Positions 7,480 to 16,670 of a DNA stretch of 18,178 bases are shown here, piece by piece (positions within the stretch are counted from its first letter, which is position 1; every line of letters starts with the position of its first letter). The stretch covers positions 12,760 to 30,937 of the forward strand of contig DKMK01000102.1 of the NCBI GenBank assembly GCA_002469545.1. The letters run 5' to 3'. The notes below the pieces were generated by a model, which saw only the letters and a program-made list of their open reading frames with translations, ran no database searches and was not told the origin of the DNA. The stretch is from Rhodobacterales bacterium UBA7416. GTDB lineage: Bacteria > Pseudomonadota > Alphaproteobacteria > Rhodobacterales > Rhodobacteraceae. A program made the translations under genes and the position numbers.

Positions 7480-8883
7480 CTATTTCACGGTTGCTTCAAC
7501 CGCCGCAATAAAATCATCCCCACGCAACTCAAAATTCCGATATTGATCAAAACTCGCACAGGCTGGCGCTAACAAGACAACATCGCCGTCATCTGCATCC
7601 GCCACGGCGGCCTTCACTGCATTCGCAATCGTTTCACACTGCGCATGTGGGGTGTTCCCTAACTGCGATGCAAATTCAGTCGTGCTTTCGCCAATTAGAT
7701 ACGCTTTCTTGACGCGATCAAAATGCGGGGCCAATGATGTAATCCCGCCATCCTTGGCCTGACCACCCACGATCCAGCGGATATTCTTGAACGCCAATAA
7801 CGCTTGTTCGGCAGCATCCACATTTGTCGCCTTGCTGTCATTTACAAACGTCACACCGTTAAACGTGCCCAACACCTGACAGCGATGTGGCAGGCTTGGA
7901 AAGCTAATCAATGCCTCTTCTACAGCTTTTGGCGCCATCCCGATGGATCGACAAACCGCATAGGCCGCACAGGCATTTTGATGGTTATGTGCGCCCGGCA
8001 ATCCAACGATATTGCGTAGATCAATTGACGCCACTTGCCGCCCCTTGCGCCATTCAGCCAGAAATCCTTTGCGGGCGAAAACATTCCATCCATCACCAGA
8101 CAGCTTGCGCCCCGATGATATGGAAATAACCGGATCACCCGATGTCGCCTCTTGGCGCAATTGGTTGGCTAAAAATCGACCTTCAATTTCATCCACACCA
8201 ATCACAGCGCGATCTGGATTGCCTTCGACAAACAAACGCCGCTTGGCCGCGAAATACCCGCCCATGCCATTATGGCGATCCAAATGATCAGGCGACAGAT
8301 TCATGAATACTGCGATATCAGGTGCCAACGCGCGCGCCAAATCCGTTTGGTATGACGACAATTCCAAAACGACAACGGCACCATCGGTGGCAGGTTCGAT
8401 ATCCAAAACCCCGCGTCCAATATTACCCGCCATTTCAACGGAACGTTTCGTCGTGCCCAATATATGGCTGATCAACGCAGTTGTGGTGGATTTTCCATTT
8501 GATCCAGTGATGCAAATAATCTTTGGCATCACCTCAAAATTATCCCAATCTTGGGTGGCGTATGATCTGAAAAACAACCCAATGTCATTGTCCACAACCA
8601 CACCCTTTTCCCACGCCTTGGCGATAATCGGATGAGGTTCAGGATACAGATGCGCAATGCCGGGTGATACGATCAACGCCACAACTCCGTCCCATGACGC
8701 ATCTTTGGACAAATCCATAATCGTCAAATCTTCGGCGTCCGCCGCAATCCGCGATTGTTCGTTATCATCCCACACAATGGGTTCTGCACCACCTGCGCGT
8801 AACGCCAATGCGGCACTTAACCCTGAACGACCCAACCCTAAAACGGCAACTTTGCTGCCCGCATATCCACGTACAGGTATCAT
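7480..8883 (-). CDS. murD: UDP-N-acetylmuramoyl-L-alanine--D-glutamate ligase MurD
   Basis: MurD is the cytoplasmic ATP-dependent ligase that adds D-Glu to UDP-MurNAc-L-Ala. The 467-residue protein begins with a Rossmann-like KVAVLGLGRSGLS (11-23). The ATP P-loop is GSNGKST (127-133), followed by LELSSYQ (173-179) and NLSPDHLDRH (195-204). Lys214 in the FAAKRRLF segment is the expected carbamylated lysine. The C-terminal domain carries FVNDSKATN near residue 336. Length matches the family. The ATG shares one base with the mraY stop (TGATG). The unknown membrane protein gene follows 8 nt downstream. Confidence 0.98.
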   Translation of the reverse strand: MIPVRGYAGSKVAVLGLGRSGLSAALALRAGGAEPIVWDDNEQSRIAADAEDLTIMDLSKDASWDGVVALIVSPGIAHLYPEPHPIIAKAWEKGVVVDNDIGLFFRSYATQDWDNFEVMPKIICITGSNGKSTTTALISHILGTTKRSVEMAGNIGRGVLDIEPATDGAVVVLELSSYQTDLARALAPDIAVFMNLSPDHLDRHNGMGGYFAAKRRLFVEGNPDRAVIGVDEIEGRFLANQLRQEATSGDPVISISSGRKLSGDGWNVFARKGFLAEWRKGRQVASIDLRNIVGLPGAHNHQNACAAYAVCRSIGMAPKAVEEALISFPSLPHRCQVLGTFNGVTFVNDSKATNVDAAEQALLAFKNIRWIVGGQAKDGGITSLAPHFDRVKKAYLIGESTTEFASQLGNTPHAQCETIANAVKAAVADADDGDVVLLAPACASFDQYRNFELRGDDFIAAVEATVK

Positions 8884-9968
8884 CAGCGTAACTTCAACGT
8901 AGCCAAGCCGACAAGGGCAAGGATCAATGCAATAATCCAGAACCGGATCACAATTTGCGCTTCGCCCCAGCCCTTTTTCTCAAAATGATGATGGATCGGC
9001 GCCATCAGGAAAACACGTTTTCCGGTGCGCTTATAATACGCCACTTGGATAATTACCGACAATGCTTCGACCACAAACAGACCGCCCACAATCGCCAGCA
9101 CCAATTCGTGTTTCGTCGACACAGCAATCGCACCCAATGCGCCGCCCAATGCCAACGATCCCGTGTCGCCCATAAACACCGCTGCGGGTGGTGCGTTATA
9201 CCAAAGGAAACCTAATCCAGATCCAACCAGCGCCGAGGTAAACACCAACAATTCACCCGTGCCTTCAACATAATGCACATCCAGATATTCAGTGAAATCC
9301 GTACGTCCAACGATATATGCAATCACGCCTAATGTCCCGCCAGCGATGATTACGGGCATAATCGCCAAGCCATCCAAACCGTCGGTCAAGTTCACAGCAT
9401 TTGCCGCACCCACAATAACAATCATCGCGAATGGCAAATACAAAACACCCAAATTCAACAACGTATCCTTAAACACAGGCAGCGCCAGATGCCCGCTGAG
9501 TTCATCAGAATGCAATTGCGATGCGCAATAACCCGCAATCAGCGCAATTATCAAACCCAGCCCCATACGGGCTTTTGATGAAAATCCTTTGACGTTGTTT
9601 TGCGTGACTTTCAGATAATCGTCATAAAAACCAATCGCACCAAACCCAAAAGTGACCAACAACACAATCCAAACATAACCATTATCCGTGCGCGCCCATA
9701 ACAACGTCGACAGCAACAACGTGCCCAAAATCAAAACGCCTCCCATCGTTGGGGTGCCTGCTTTTTCTATTATGTGGCTTGCAGGGCCATCTTCGCGGAT
9801 CGGTTGGCCCGTTTTTTGCATTTTGCGTAACCGTCGGATCAAAGGTGCGCCAAAAATAAAGGAAAGCAGTAGCGCCGTAAAAAACGCGCCGCCTGAACGA
9901 AATGTAATATAACGGAACAGATTGAATGCATCGCCGCCATCGGACCATTCGCTTAGAAAATATAACAT
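8883..9968 (-). CDS. mraY: phospho-N-acetylmuramoyl-pentapeptide-transferase MraY
   Basis: MraY is the integral membrane enzyme that transfers phospho-MurNAc-pentapeptide from UDP to undecaprenyl phosphate, giving lipid I. The 361-residue, multi-helix protein has the family-typical length. Key residues are visible: the DD pair Asp116/Asp117 in GFYDDYLK, the NLTDGLDGLA segment (193-202), Asp268 in FMGDTGSLALGG, and the HHH motif (326-328) in APIHHHFEKKGW. GTPTMGG (71-77) is also conserved. It starts 18 nt after murF with a strong GGGGGA Shine-Dalgarno sequence and overlaps murD by one base. Confidence 0.98.
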   Translation of the reverse strand: MLYFLSEWSDGGDAFNLFRYITFRSGGAFFTALLLSFIFGAPLIRRLRKMQKTGQPIREDGPASHIIEKAGTPTMGGVLILGTLLLSTLLWARTDNGYVWIVLLVTFGFGAIGFYDDYLKVTQNNVKGFSSKARMGLGLIIALIAGYCASQLHSDELSGHLALPVFKDTLLNLGVLYLPFAMIVIVGAANAVNLTDGLDGLAIMPVIIAGGTLGVIAYIVGRTDFTEYLDVHYVEGTGELLVFTSALVGSGLGFLWYNAPPAAVFMGDTGSLALGGALGAIAVSTKHELVLAIVGGLFVVEALSVIIQVAYYKRTGKRVFLMAPIHHHFEKKGWGEAQIVIRFWIIALILALVGLATLKLR

Positions 9969-9986
9969 TGCTTCCCCCAGTTGCGC

Positions 9987-11366
9987 TTAAGCGCTTATAT
10001 TTTTGATCACATCCACAACACGTGAAACGCGCGTGTAATTCGACCCCTTAACCATTACAGTATCACCTGCCATTAACAGAGCATTAATCTGCCCCACCAA
10101 ATCATCGGCGGAATTCACCCAAACACCGCGTTTGCCAACAGGTAAGGCGTTATACATTTCTTTCATCATTGGCCCAACCAAGTGAAAGATATCAACATTT
10201 ACGACGCTGTCCAAATCCGCTAATTCGCCGTGGCGTTGCAGTTCAGTTTCGCCCAGCTCGCCCATTTCACCAAGGATTGCAACACGCCGCCCTGTTGGCG
10301 TACAGGCCCCCAAAACAGCTAGCGCCGATGCCATCGACGACGGGTTTGCATTATAACTCTCGTCGATCAAAGTGATTTGACCATCGTTCAACGCCACAAC
10401 ACTACGTGCACCGCGCCCAACAGGTGCCGTCCATTTCGCCATGCCGCGAATAACCTTATCCAGATCACATCCAACCGCCACACCAGCGGCCAGAACGGCC
10501 AAAGCATTCATCGCAAAATGATCGCCAGCAGCTTGGAATTCATACATGCGTTCTTGGCCATCAATATCCGCAATCACTTTGGTGACGGCGCCCACACCTT
10601 CGATTTTCAAAATGCGATAATCCGCGGACTTGTTTTGCCCAAAGGTCACTAATTTCGCGTCAACTTTGGTCACCATATCTGTCAAAATCGAAACGGTTGG
10701 GATATCGCAATTCACAATTGCTGTTGTATTTGCATTCAGGCTTTCAAAAATCTCTGCCTTGGCATGGGCAATTTGCTCAATGCTTTCGAATGCTTCCATA
10801 TGAACAGCCGCAACATTCGTCACAATCGCCACATCCAAATCCGCCAGCTTCGCAAGTGGTCGGATTTCATCCGGATGGTTCATCCCAATTTCAATCACGG
10901 CGTAATCCGTATCCGCTGGCATCCGTGCCAACGTCAGCGGCACACCCCAATGATTGTTAAAACTACGTTCCGCCGCATGTACCCGCCCACAATCAGACAG
11001 TGCCTTGCGTAACATTTCTTTGGTGGATGTTTTCCCAACAGATCCCGTCACACCAATCACATGCGCATCCGTGCGCGCACGCGCAAATTGCGCCATATCT
11101 TGTAATGCATTCAGAACATCGTCAACGATCAACAACGGCGCATCTTCTGGCACACCATCAGGCACACGCGAAACCAGCGCCACGGACGCGCCCGCCGCCA
11201 GCGCGTTTGCCACAAAATCATGTCCATCACGCTGGTCTTTTAGCGCGATAAACATCTCGCCTTTTGTAATTGATCTCGTGTCGATGGATAAACCGTTCGC
11301 GACCCAGTCACCTGTGGTTTTTCCATTGGTGGCTAACACAGCCTCTTTTGCAGTCCACAATGTCAT
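9987..11366 (-). CDS. murF: UDP-N-acetylmuramoyl-tripeptide--D-alanyl-D-alanine ligase MurF
   Basis: MurF is the cytoplasmic ligase that attaches the D-Ala-D-Ala dipeptide and completes the UDP-MurNAc-pentapeptide used by MraY. The 459-residue protein has the N-terminal substrate domain with SIDTRSITKGEMFIAL (27-42), the P-loop GVTGSVGKTST (105-115), FNNHWGVPLTL, the metal and substrate region EIGMNHPDEI, and the C-terminal domain with DESYNANPSSM and KGSN. Length is normal. It overlaps murE by four bases (ATGA), indicating translational coupling between consecutive pathway steps. Confidence 0.98.
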   Translation of the reverse strand: MTLWTAKEAVLATNGKTTGDWVANGLSIDTRSITKGEMFIALKDQRDGHDFVANALAAGASVALVSRVPDGVPEDAPLLIVDDVLNALQDMAQFARARTDAHVIGVTGSVGKTSTKEMLRKALSDCGRVHAAERSFNNHWGVPLTLARMPADTDYAVIEIGMNHPDEIRPLAKLADLDVAIVTNVAAVHMEAFESIEQIAHAKAEIFESLNANTTAIVNCDIPTVSILTDMVTKVDAKLVTFGQNKSADYRILKIEGVGAVTKVIADIDGQERMYEFQAAGDHFAMNALAVLAAGVAVGCDLDKVIRGMAKWTAPVGRGARSVVALNDGQITLIDESYNANPSSMASALAVLGACTPTGRRVAILGEMGELGETELQRHGELADLDSVVNVDIFHLVGPMMKEMYNALPVGKRGVWVNSADDLVGQINALLMAGDTVMVKGSNYTRVSRVVDVIKNISA

Positions 11367-12859
11367 GCGCCTAATTCATCCAATGCAGCCACGCTTATGC
11401 TGGCCTGTTCCACGTCATTAAACGGCAAAATATCATCGCCGATAATTTGGCCCGTTTCATGGCCCTTCCCTGCAATTAATAACGCATCACCAGGTTGCAA
11501 GGCATCAACTCCCGCTAATATCGCTGTTGCACGATCACCGATCTCCGTGGCTTGTGGGCATCCTTGCAAAACAGCGCGTCGGATCATCGCCGGATCTTCA
11601 CTGCGCGGATTATCGTCTGTTACAAAAACAACATCGCCAAATTCAGCGGCCGCCGCCCCCATTAAAGGCCGCTTGGACGAATCGCGGTCCCCGCCGGCAC
11701 CAACGATCACAATCAAACGCCCCATCACATGTGGACGCATGGCACGCAACGCAGTCTGAACTGCATCTGGTGTATGCGCGTAGTCCACAAAAACAGACGC
11801 CCCGTTGGTGCGTTTCGCCGCCAACTGCATCCGTCCAGAAACCGTTTTTAGTTCCGCCAAAGTGTCAAACACCGCATCTGCGGGTTCGCCGCACGCAATC
11901 ACCAATGCCGCTGCTTGCAACACGTTCATAGCCTGAAAGCCGCCAATCAATTCAAGCCGCACAGATTTCACATCCCCACGCCATGAAAACAAAACCTGTT
12001 GGCCTGTAGCATCGTATTTGCACCCTTGAAGGGTTAAATCACAATCCTTTGCACCAACCGTAATCACATCTTGGCCACGTGAAAGCGCGATGGCGCGAAT
12101 ATCAATGCCCTTTGGATCATCCATATTGATAACGGCTGATCCTTCGGGCGGTAAAACCCGCGAAAACAGACCCGCTTTGGCGGTGAAATACTGCGCAAAC
12201 GTTTCGTGATAATCTAAATGATCTTGGGTGAAATTCGTAAATGCCGCCGCCGTTAAATATACCCCATCCAAACGTCGCTGATCTAACCCATGGCTTGATG
12301 CTTCCATCGCCGCATGGGTGATGCCTGCATGCTTTAACTGTGCCAATAACTTATGTAGCGTCACGGGTTCAGGCGTCGTGTGTGACAAGGGTGATGTATA
12401 CGCCCCCTCGACGCCAGCCGTGCCAAAATTTACCGACTTTTTGCCCAAAGCTTCCCAAATTTGACGCGTAAAATTCGCGACAGATGTTTTACCGTTCGTC
12501 CCCGTAACCGCAGTCATGGCCGCAGGTTGCGCCCCGTAAAACCGCGCCGCCGCCTGTGCCAAGGCATTGCGTGGATCACTGGACACAACAATTGGTAATT
12601 CCAATTTGGCAACATCACGTTTGGCAATCGCCAACCCTTCAGCATCGGTTAAGATAGCGCCAGCGCCCATACGCACCGCAAACTGAATAAACTCAGCGCC
12701 GTGCTGCAATGCACCTGGCATCGCGGCAAACAGGTCGCCCTTTTTCACATCACGGCTGTCGACACAGATATTGAATACAAATGGATCGCCAGCAACACCT
12801 GCTGATGCAGCTAAACCCAATTGGCTCAGCGTTTTTCCAGATGGGATTTCGTCGGCCAT
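11363..12859 (-). CDS. murE: UDP-N-acetylmuramoyl-tripeptide synthetase MurE (meso-diaminopimelate-adding)
   Basis: MurE adds the third stem amino acid to UDP-MurNAc-L-Ala-D-Glu. In this 498-residue protein the P-loop is GTNGKTS (120-126). EASSHGLDQ (187-195) and TQDHLDYH (211-218) follow, and Lys228 in YFTAKAGLF is the expected carbamylated lysine. DNPRSEDP (416-423) is the signature of enzymes selecting meso-diaminopimelate rather than lysine, as expected for a Gram-negative cell wall. The end has AGKGHETGQ. The start is an ATG ten bases after the ftsI stop with a purine-rich GGGGCGGG before it. Its stop overlaps the murF start. Confidence 0.98.
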   Translation of the reverse strand: MADEIPSGKTLSQLGLAASAGVAGDPFVFNICVDSRDVKKGDLFAAMPGALQHGAEFIQFAVRMGAGAILTDAEGLAIAKRDVAKLELPIVVSSDPRNALAQAAARFYGAQPAAMTAVTGTNGKTSVANFTRQIWEALGKKSVNFGTAGVEGAYTSPLSHTTPEPVTLHKLLAQLKHAGITHAAMEASSHGLDQRRLDGVYLTAAAFTNFTQDHLDYHETFAQYFTAKAGLFSRVLPPEGSAVINMDDPKGIDIRAIALSRGQDVITVGAKDCDLTLQGCKYDATGQQVLFSWRGDVKSVRLELIGGFQAMNVLQAAALVIACGEPADAVFDTLAELKTVSGRMQLAAKRTNGASVFVDYAHTPDAVQTALRAMRPHVMGRLIVIVGAGGDRDSSKRPLMGAAAAEFGDVVFVTDDNPRSEDPAMIRRAVLQGCPQATEIGDRATAILAGVDALQPGDALLIAGKGHETGQIIGDDILPFNDVEQASISVAALDELGA

Positions 12860-12869
12860 GTCCCGCCCC

Positions 12870-14663
12870 TTATTGATTGTTGCTGGACGTGTAAGTTATC
12901 TGTGATTTCTGTGCAATGGGGCGCAAGTTCAAAATGGGCGCAACACGCGCAATGATCTCTGCCGCAACTGGTACTGCCGTCCAACCTGCGGTGCGGCGAC
13001 GCTCGCCCACCGCTTCAATTTCTGGCTCATCCAATGACACAATCAACGTGTATTTTGGATTACTTGCAGGGAAAACAGACGCAAATGTTGCAATCACTTT
13101 TTCATCGTAATACCCACCAGACGGCTTAGGTTTATCCGCAGTGCCAGTCTTACCCGCAACTTCGTATCCTTCGACCTCACCCATAGTGGCGGTGCCCTTT
13201 TCTTCGCCAACAACACGGCGTAACATAGACATCAATTGCTTGGATGTTTGTTGACTTATAATACGTTGACCCTTGGCATCCGTTGTATCCAAACGTTGTA
13301 GCGTTGGCTTCACCTGATACCCACCATTCGCCAACATCGCATAGGCCGTCGCCAAATGCAGTGGTGTCGCGGAAATTCCGTGTCCATAAGAAATTGTGAT
13401 TGTTGAGATTTCTGACCAATTTTTTGGCAACAATGGCTTGGTCCGAGATGCTTCGCCTAACTCAACCGGCACTGCTTCGAAAAACCCAAGGTCTTTCAGC
13501 ATCCGCTTTTGTGCAGAACTGCCCGCGGCGACAGCCATACGCGCCGTGCCTACATTGCTGGACTTCATAATCACATCTTGCATCGATAATTCAGGCCCAT
13601 AGTTCCTGAAGTCCTTGATCTTAAACTTGCCCCATTTCATCGGACTGGTCGTATCGATCATGGTGTCTGGATTGCCCAAGCCTTTTTCCAGCGATGTCGC
13701 TGCCGCAAAGATCTTGAACGTCGACCCCAATTCATACAAACCCTGCGCAGCACGATTAAACAACGGACTGTCAGATGGATCACCTTTAATTGCATCACGT
13801 GGGCGATCATTTGGATCAAAATCGGGCAATGAAACCATCGACAGAATTTCACCCGTATGCACATCCATCAAAATCGCTGACGCGCCTTTGGCATTCATAT
13901 ACCGCATGCCGTCTTCCAACACCTGACGCGTCGCAGATTGCGCCGTCAGATCGATCGACAACTGTAATGGTGATCCATCAAGCGATGGATCGCGCAACAT
14001 GTCATCAAAATACTTCTCAACACCGCCCACACCAATCACTTCGGCGGCGCGAACACCTTCTTCGCCAAAACGGGTGCCTCCCAAAATATGCGCGGCCAAT
14101 TTACCGTTGGGATACAAACGCATTTCGCGGTTACCAAACAGCAATCCAGGCTCGCCCAAGTCATGCACGCGCTGACGCTGTTCTGGCGACAGGCGCTTTT
14201 TAACCCAGATAAATTTACGCTTGCCGCTGGTGAAATCACGTACCAAACGTTTGTGATCTAAATCAGGAAAAATCAAATACAGATCATCCGCCGCTTTTTT
14301 GGGATTAACCATCAAGGGCGGCTGCGCATACAATGCCTGTGTCGACATATTCGTCGCCAAAACATTGCCGTTGCGATCAATAATATCTGCACGTTGATTG
14401 ATAATCTGGCTGCCAGCCACATATTCTTTTGGCTCCGCTGGCGTGCTGGATGCTAAATATGCCATCTTGCCACCAACTGCGCCAAAACCCACGATAAATG
14501 CCAGTCCCAATATCAACAATCGGTTTTCGGCGCGCACACGGGTTTTCACCTGTGCGACTTGGTTACGCTTTGCGCGCTCGCGTGCCTCGATCAAATCAGG
14601 GTTTTCACCTTGTTCGCGGGCGGAAATAACATGGGCCAGCGGGCGTAACGGTTTACGTCTCAT
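12870..14663 (-). CDS. ftsI: division-specific class B penicillin-binding protein FtsI (PBP3)
   Basis: FtsI is the septal transpeptidase that cross-links glycan strands made by FtsW. The 597-residue protein has a basic cytoplasmic N-terminus of about 45 residues, one transmembrane helix (about 48-70), a pedestal domain with RADIIDRNGNVLATN (91-105), and the transpeptidase domain. The three active-site motifs are present: STFK with nucleophile Ser314, SSN at 368-370 and KTGT from Lys505. A long non-catalytic tail ends in a Ser/Asn/Gln-rich stretch. The start overlaps the ftsL stop by four bases (ATGA). It would be the expected target of divisome-selective beta-lactams; no motif residue is altered. 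Confidence 0.97.
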   Translation of the reverse strand: MRRKPLRPLAHVISAREQGENPDLIEARERAKRNQVAQVKTRVRAENRLLILGLAFIVGFGAVGGKMAYLASSTPAEPKEYVAGSQIINQRADIIDRNGNVLATNMSTQALYAQPPLMVNPKKAADDLYLIFPDLDHKRLVRDFTSGKRKFIWVKKRLSPEQRQRVHDLGEPGLLFGNREMRLYPNGKLAAHILGGTRFGEEGVRAAEVIGVGGVEKYFDDMLRDPSLDGSPLQLSIDLTAQSATRQVLEDGMRYMNAKGASAILMDVHTGEILSMVSLPDFDPNDRPRDAIKGDPSDSPLFNRAAQGLYELGSTFKIFAAATSLEKGLGNPDTMIDTTSPMKWGKFKIKDFRNYGPELSMQDVIMKSSNVGTARMAVAAGSSAQKRMLKDLGFFEAVPVELGEASRTKPLLPKNWSEISTITISYGHGISATPLHLATAYAMLANGGYQVKPTLQRLDTTDAKGQRIISQQTSKQLMSMLRRVVGEEKGTATMGEVEGYEVAGKTGTADKPKPSGGYYDEKVIATFASVFPASNPKYTLIVSLDEPEIEAVGERRRTAGWTAVPVAAEIIARVAPILNLRPIAQKSQITYTSSNNQ

Positions 14664-15010
14664 GGATATTGTTTGCCTCCGTCACTTGCCACGGAAATGG
14701 GATTATTTGGAATAACGACCTGTCGTGGCGGCATCGGAATGGTGTCCAATTCCGCAAAATGTTGCGCCGCCAATGGTACCAACTGCAAACGTTCAAAATT
14801 CAAATCAGCCAATTCTGCCAAACGTTCAGGACGGTTCAAATATGCCCATTCCGCACGTAAAATTGAAATCGCTTCATTTTCTTTAGCAATTTGGCGATGC
14901 AACTCATCCACACGACGATTGGATGCCTGCGTTGTATAATTCTCAGTATAGGCCCAATACGCGACAGCAACGACCAGAGCAGAGCACATGATATAAATCA
15001 AAATACGCAT
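14660..15010 (-). CDS. ftsL: cell division protein FtsL
   Basis: FtsL is a small bitopic divisome scaffold that, with FtsB and FtsQ, activates FtsW/FtsI. The 116-residue protein has a very short cytoplasmic N-terminus, one transmembrane helix (about residues 3-21) and a periplasmic segment (about 30-60) with heptad-like spacing, consistent with the family's coiled coil. PERLAELADLNF (61-72) resembles the region after the coiled coil in alphaproteobacterial FtsL. FtsL is poorly conserved in sequence, so the call rests on size, topology and position between rsmH and ftsI. Its ATG shares one base with the rsmH stop and its stop overlaps the ftsI start. Confidence 0.9.
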   Translation of the reverse strand: MRILIYIMCSALVVAVAYWAYTENYTTQASNRRVDELHRQIAKENEAISILRAEWAYLNRPERLAELADLNFERLQLVPLAAQHFAELDTIPMPPRQVVIPNNPISVASDGGKQYP

Positions 15011-16023
15011 CAGATCAAACGCTCCAAATCAAACTTTGGCAATCCCATTTCGTAGGGCGAAAATTCCCCCGCATCGGTTCCAAGCCTGCGTGCTAATCGC
15101 AATTTTGCAGAACGCGCACGAGGGTTGAATTCGATTTCTTCATCGGATGGCCCAATTGCTTTGCGCCCAACACGTTCAAATGTTGCTGTCTCTTCTGCCG
15201 CTTCGGGGGCATAGCGATTGCCTTTTGGGTTATTTCCAGAACGCGCCTGAATAAACCGCTTTACGATGCGGTCTTCTAGCGAATGGAATGTCACAACAGC
15301 CAACAAACCACCTTCGCCTAGCGCATTTTCCGCGGCACGCAAACCATCAACCAATTGTCCTAATTCATCATTCACAGCAATGCGTAACGCTTGGAACGTG
15401 CGCGTTGCTGGATGGGTTTGTCCAGGTTTTGGTCGTGGCAAACTTGCCTCGATGACTTTCACCAATTGAAACGTGCTTTCGAATTTTGAAACCGCACGTG
15501 CACGTACAATATTACCTGCAATGCGGCGTGATTTGCGATCTTCGCCGTACAGGTAAATTAAATCAGCCAACACAGATTCATCAGCAGTATTTACAATATC
15601 CGCCGCCGTCATACCTGATTGCCCCATGCGCATATCCAACGGGCCATCTTGCATAAACGAAAACCCACGATCCGCCTGATCGATTTGCATCGAGGACACA
15701 CCAATATCCAAAACAACTCCATCCAGTGGTGTACCGCCCGCATCAGCGGCCAATGTGTCTAAATTACCAAAAGTACCTTTGATCAACTTCAGCCGATCGC
15801 CATATTCGCCTGCCCACGCCTGTGCGCGTTCAAATACTTCGGGATCGCGATCAATTGCATAAACTGTATCCGCACCCGCATCCAACATCGCGCGCGTGTA
15901 TCCACCTGCACCGAACGTTCCATCCAACCAACGGCCAGAAATCGGTTTCACTACATCCAAAATGGGCGTCAATAAGACGGGAATATGGGGCGCAGAGGAT
16001 GAATGTGTCTGAGCCAAACTCAT
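15010..16023 (-). CDS. rsmH: 16S rRNA (cytosine(1402)-N(4))-methyltransferase RsmH (MraW)
   Basis: RsmH transfers a methyl group from S-adenosylmethionine to N4 of C1402 in the 16S rRNA decoding centre. The 337-residue protein has the SAM-binding glycine motif DGTFGAGGYT (34-43), the acidic strand end AIDRDP (56-61), DIGVSSMQID (106-115), RGFSF (119-123) and GPLDMRM (127-133). The C-terminal VTFHSLEDRIVKRF and NPRARSAKLR motifs are also family hallmarks. Length is normal. It starts three bases after the mraZ stop, as is usual for dcw clusters. Confidence 0.98.
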   Translation of the reverse strand: MSLAQTHSSSAPHIPVLLTPILDVVKPISGRWLDGTFGAGGYTRAMLDAGADTVYAIDRDPEVFERAQAWAGEYGDRLKLIKGTFGNLDTLAADAGGTPLDGVVLDIGVSSMQIDQADRGFSFMQDGPLDMRMGQSGMTAADIVNTADESVLADLIYLYGEDRKSRRIAGNIVRARAVSKFESTFQLVKVIEASLPRPKPGQTHPATRTFQALRIAVNDELGQLVDGLRAAENALGEGGLLAVVTFHSLEDRIVKRFIQARSGNNPKGNRYAPEAAEETATFERVGRKAIGPSDEEIEFNPRARSAKLRLARRLGTDAGEFSPYEMGLPKFDLERLI

Positions 16024-16026
16024 TGT

Positions 16027-16524
16027 TCAAGCCCCGTCCGGTTTATTCAGCACACGGCGTAAATCAAATCCATCACCACGCGCCTTCATCGCGGCCTCGC
16101 GGGCAGCCACAAACTCTGCATAAGCTTTGGGTTCCCAAATGCGGAATGTTTTACCAGTCCCTGCAAAAACCGCTTCGCCATCCAGTCCCAGCTTTTCAAT
16201 CAACATTGGGCTCAGGATAATACGCCCCGTGTCATCAATGTTCATTGGTAATGACTTGGTTGAATAATTCATTTCCATCTCTTCGCGATCATCACCATAC
16301 GGCAATGCCTCGATTGCATCCTCGATCGCATCCATTGCGATCACCGTGTAACCTTCGATGTAATTTTGCGCAGCAGTGCCGTAAACTAACACTAGCTCTG
16401 GGCGCAACCCTTCGGTCCAATCAGGATCGCCTTGTTCCAGAACACGTCGAAACGGGGCTGGGATTGACACCCTGCCCTTACCGTCCACTTTCTGAACGAT
16501 CTCGTTTCTAAACCTACGTGCCAC
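16027..16524 (-). CDS. mraZ: transcriptional regulator MraZ
   Basis: MraZ is a double SpoVT/AbrB-fold DNA-binding protein that in E. coli represses the dcw promoter and, as a ring-shaped oligomer, binds repeated TGGG boxes. The 165-residue protein has both DxxxR signatures: DGKGR (14-18) followed by VSIPAPFR, and DDTGR (97-101) followed by IILSP. It is slightly longer than the roughly 150-residue norm, with a charged C-terminal tail. The start is a GTG at 16524, preceded by GAGG 8 nt upstream. It is the first gene of the cluster and follows a long structured leader, so it is likely under transcriptional and leader-based control. Confidence 0.97.
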   Translation of the reverse strand: MARRFRNEIVQKVDGKGRVSIPAPFRRVLEQGDPDWTEGLRPELVLVYGTAAQNYIEGYTVIAMDAIEDAIEALPYGDDREEMEMNYSTKSLPMNIDDTGRIILSPMLIEKLGLDGEAVFAGTGKTFRIWEPKAYAEFVAAREAAMKARGDGFDLRRVLNKPDGA

Positions 16525-16557
16525 TGTCGCGACCTCTTTGTTGTTGGCCTAAGCCTT

Positions 16558-16603
16558 AAAATGGAAACGGCGAACCGAGCTGCTGCCACTGCTCGATTCG
16601 CCG
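16558..16603 (-). terminator. terminator-like hairpin in the mraZ leader
   Basis: In minus-strand RNA, CGGCGAAUCGAGC and GCUCGGUUCGCCG form 13 consecutive pairs, including one U-G wobble, around a 10-nt loop (16581-16590). UUUCCAUUUU follows. The wobble is a mismatch on the other strand, so the structure is optimal only in the direction of mraZ. It lies 34 nt before the mraZ GTG, so it could act as an intrinsic terminator or attenuator limiting read-through into the dcw genes. Confidence 0.7.
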
Positions 16604-16637
16604 CCCTCGTCCCATATTCGGACTGCCTGGTTTTGTG

Positions 16638-16670
16638 GGATACCACCTAAGAAGGTGTCTGCTCGTATCC
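16638..16670 (-). promoter_or_regulatory. bulged hairpin in the mraZ leader
   Basis: In minus-strand RNA, GGAUAC pairs with GUAUCC and CACCU pairs with AGGUG around a UCUU loop. The 3' side is continuous (11 nt) while the 5' side carries a 7-nt bulge (GAGCAGA). The same DNA includes a GTGG-N4-CCAC palindrome at 16635-16646, so a DNA-binding site is an alternative reading. Confidence 0.5.
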
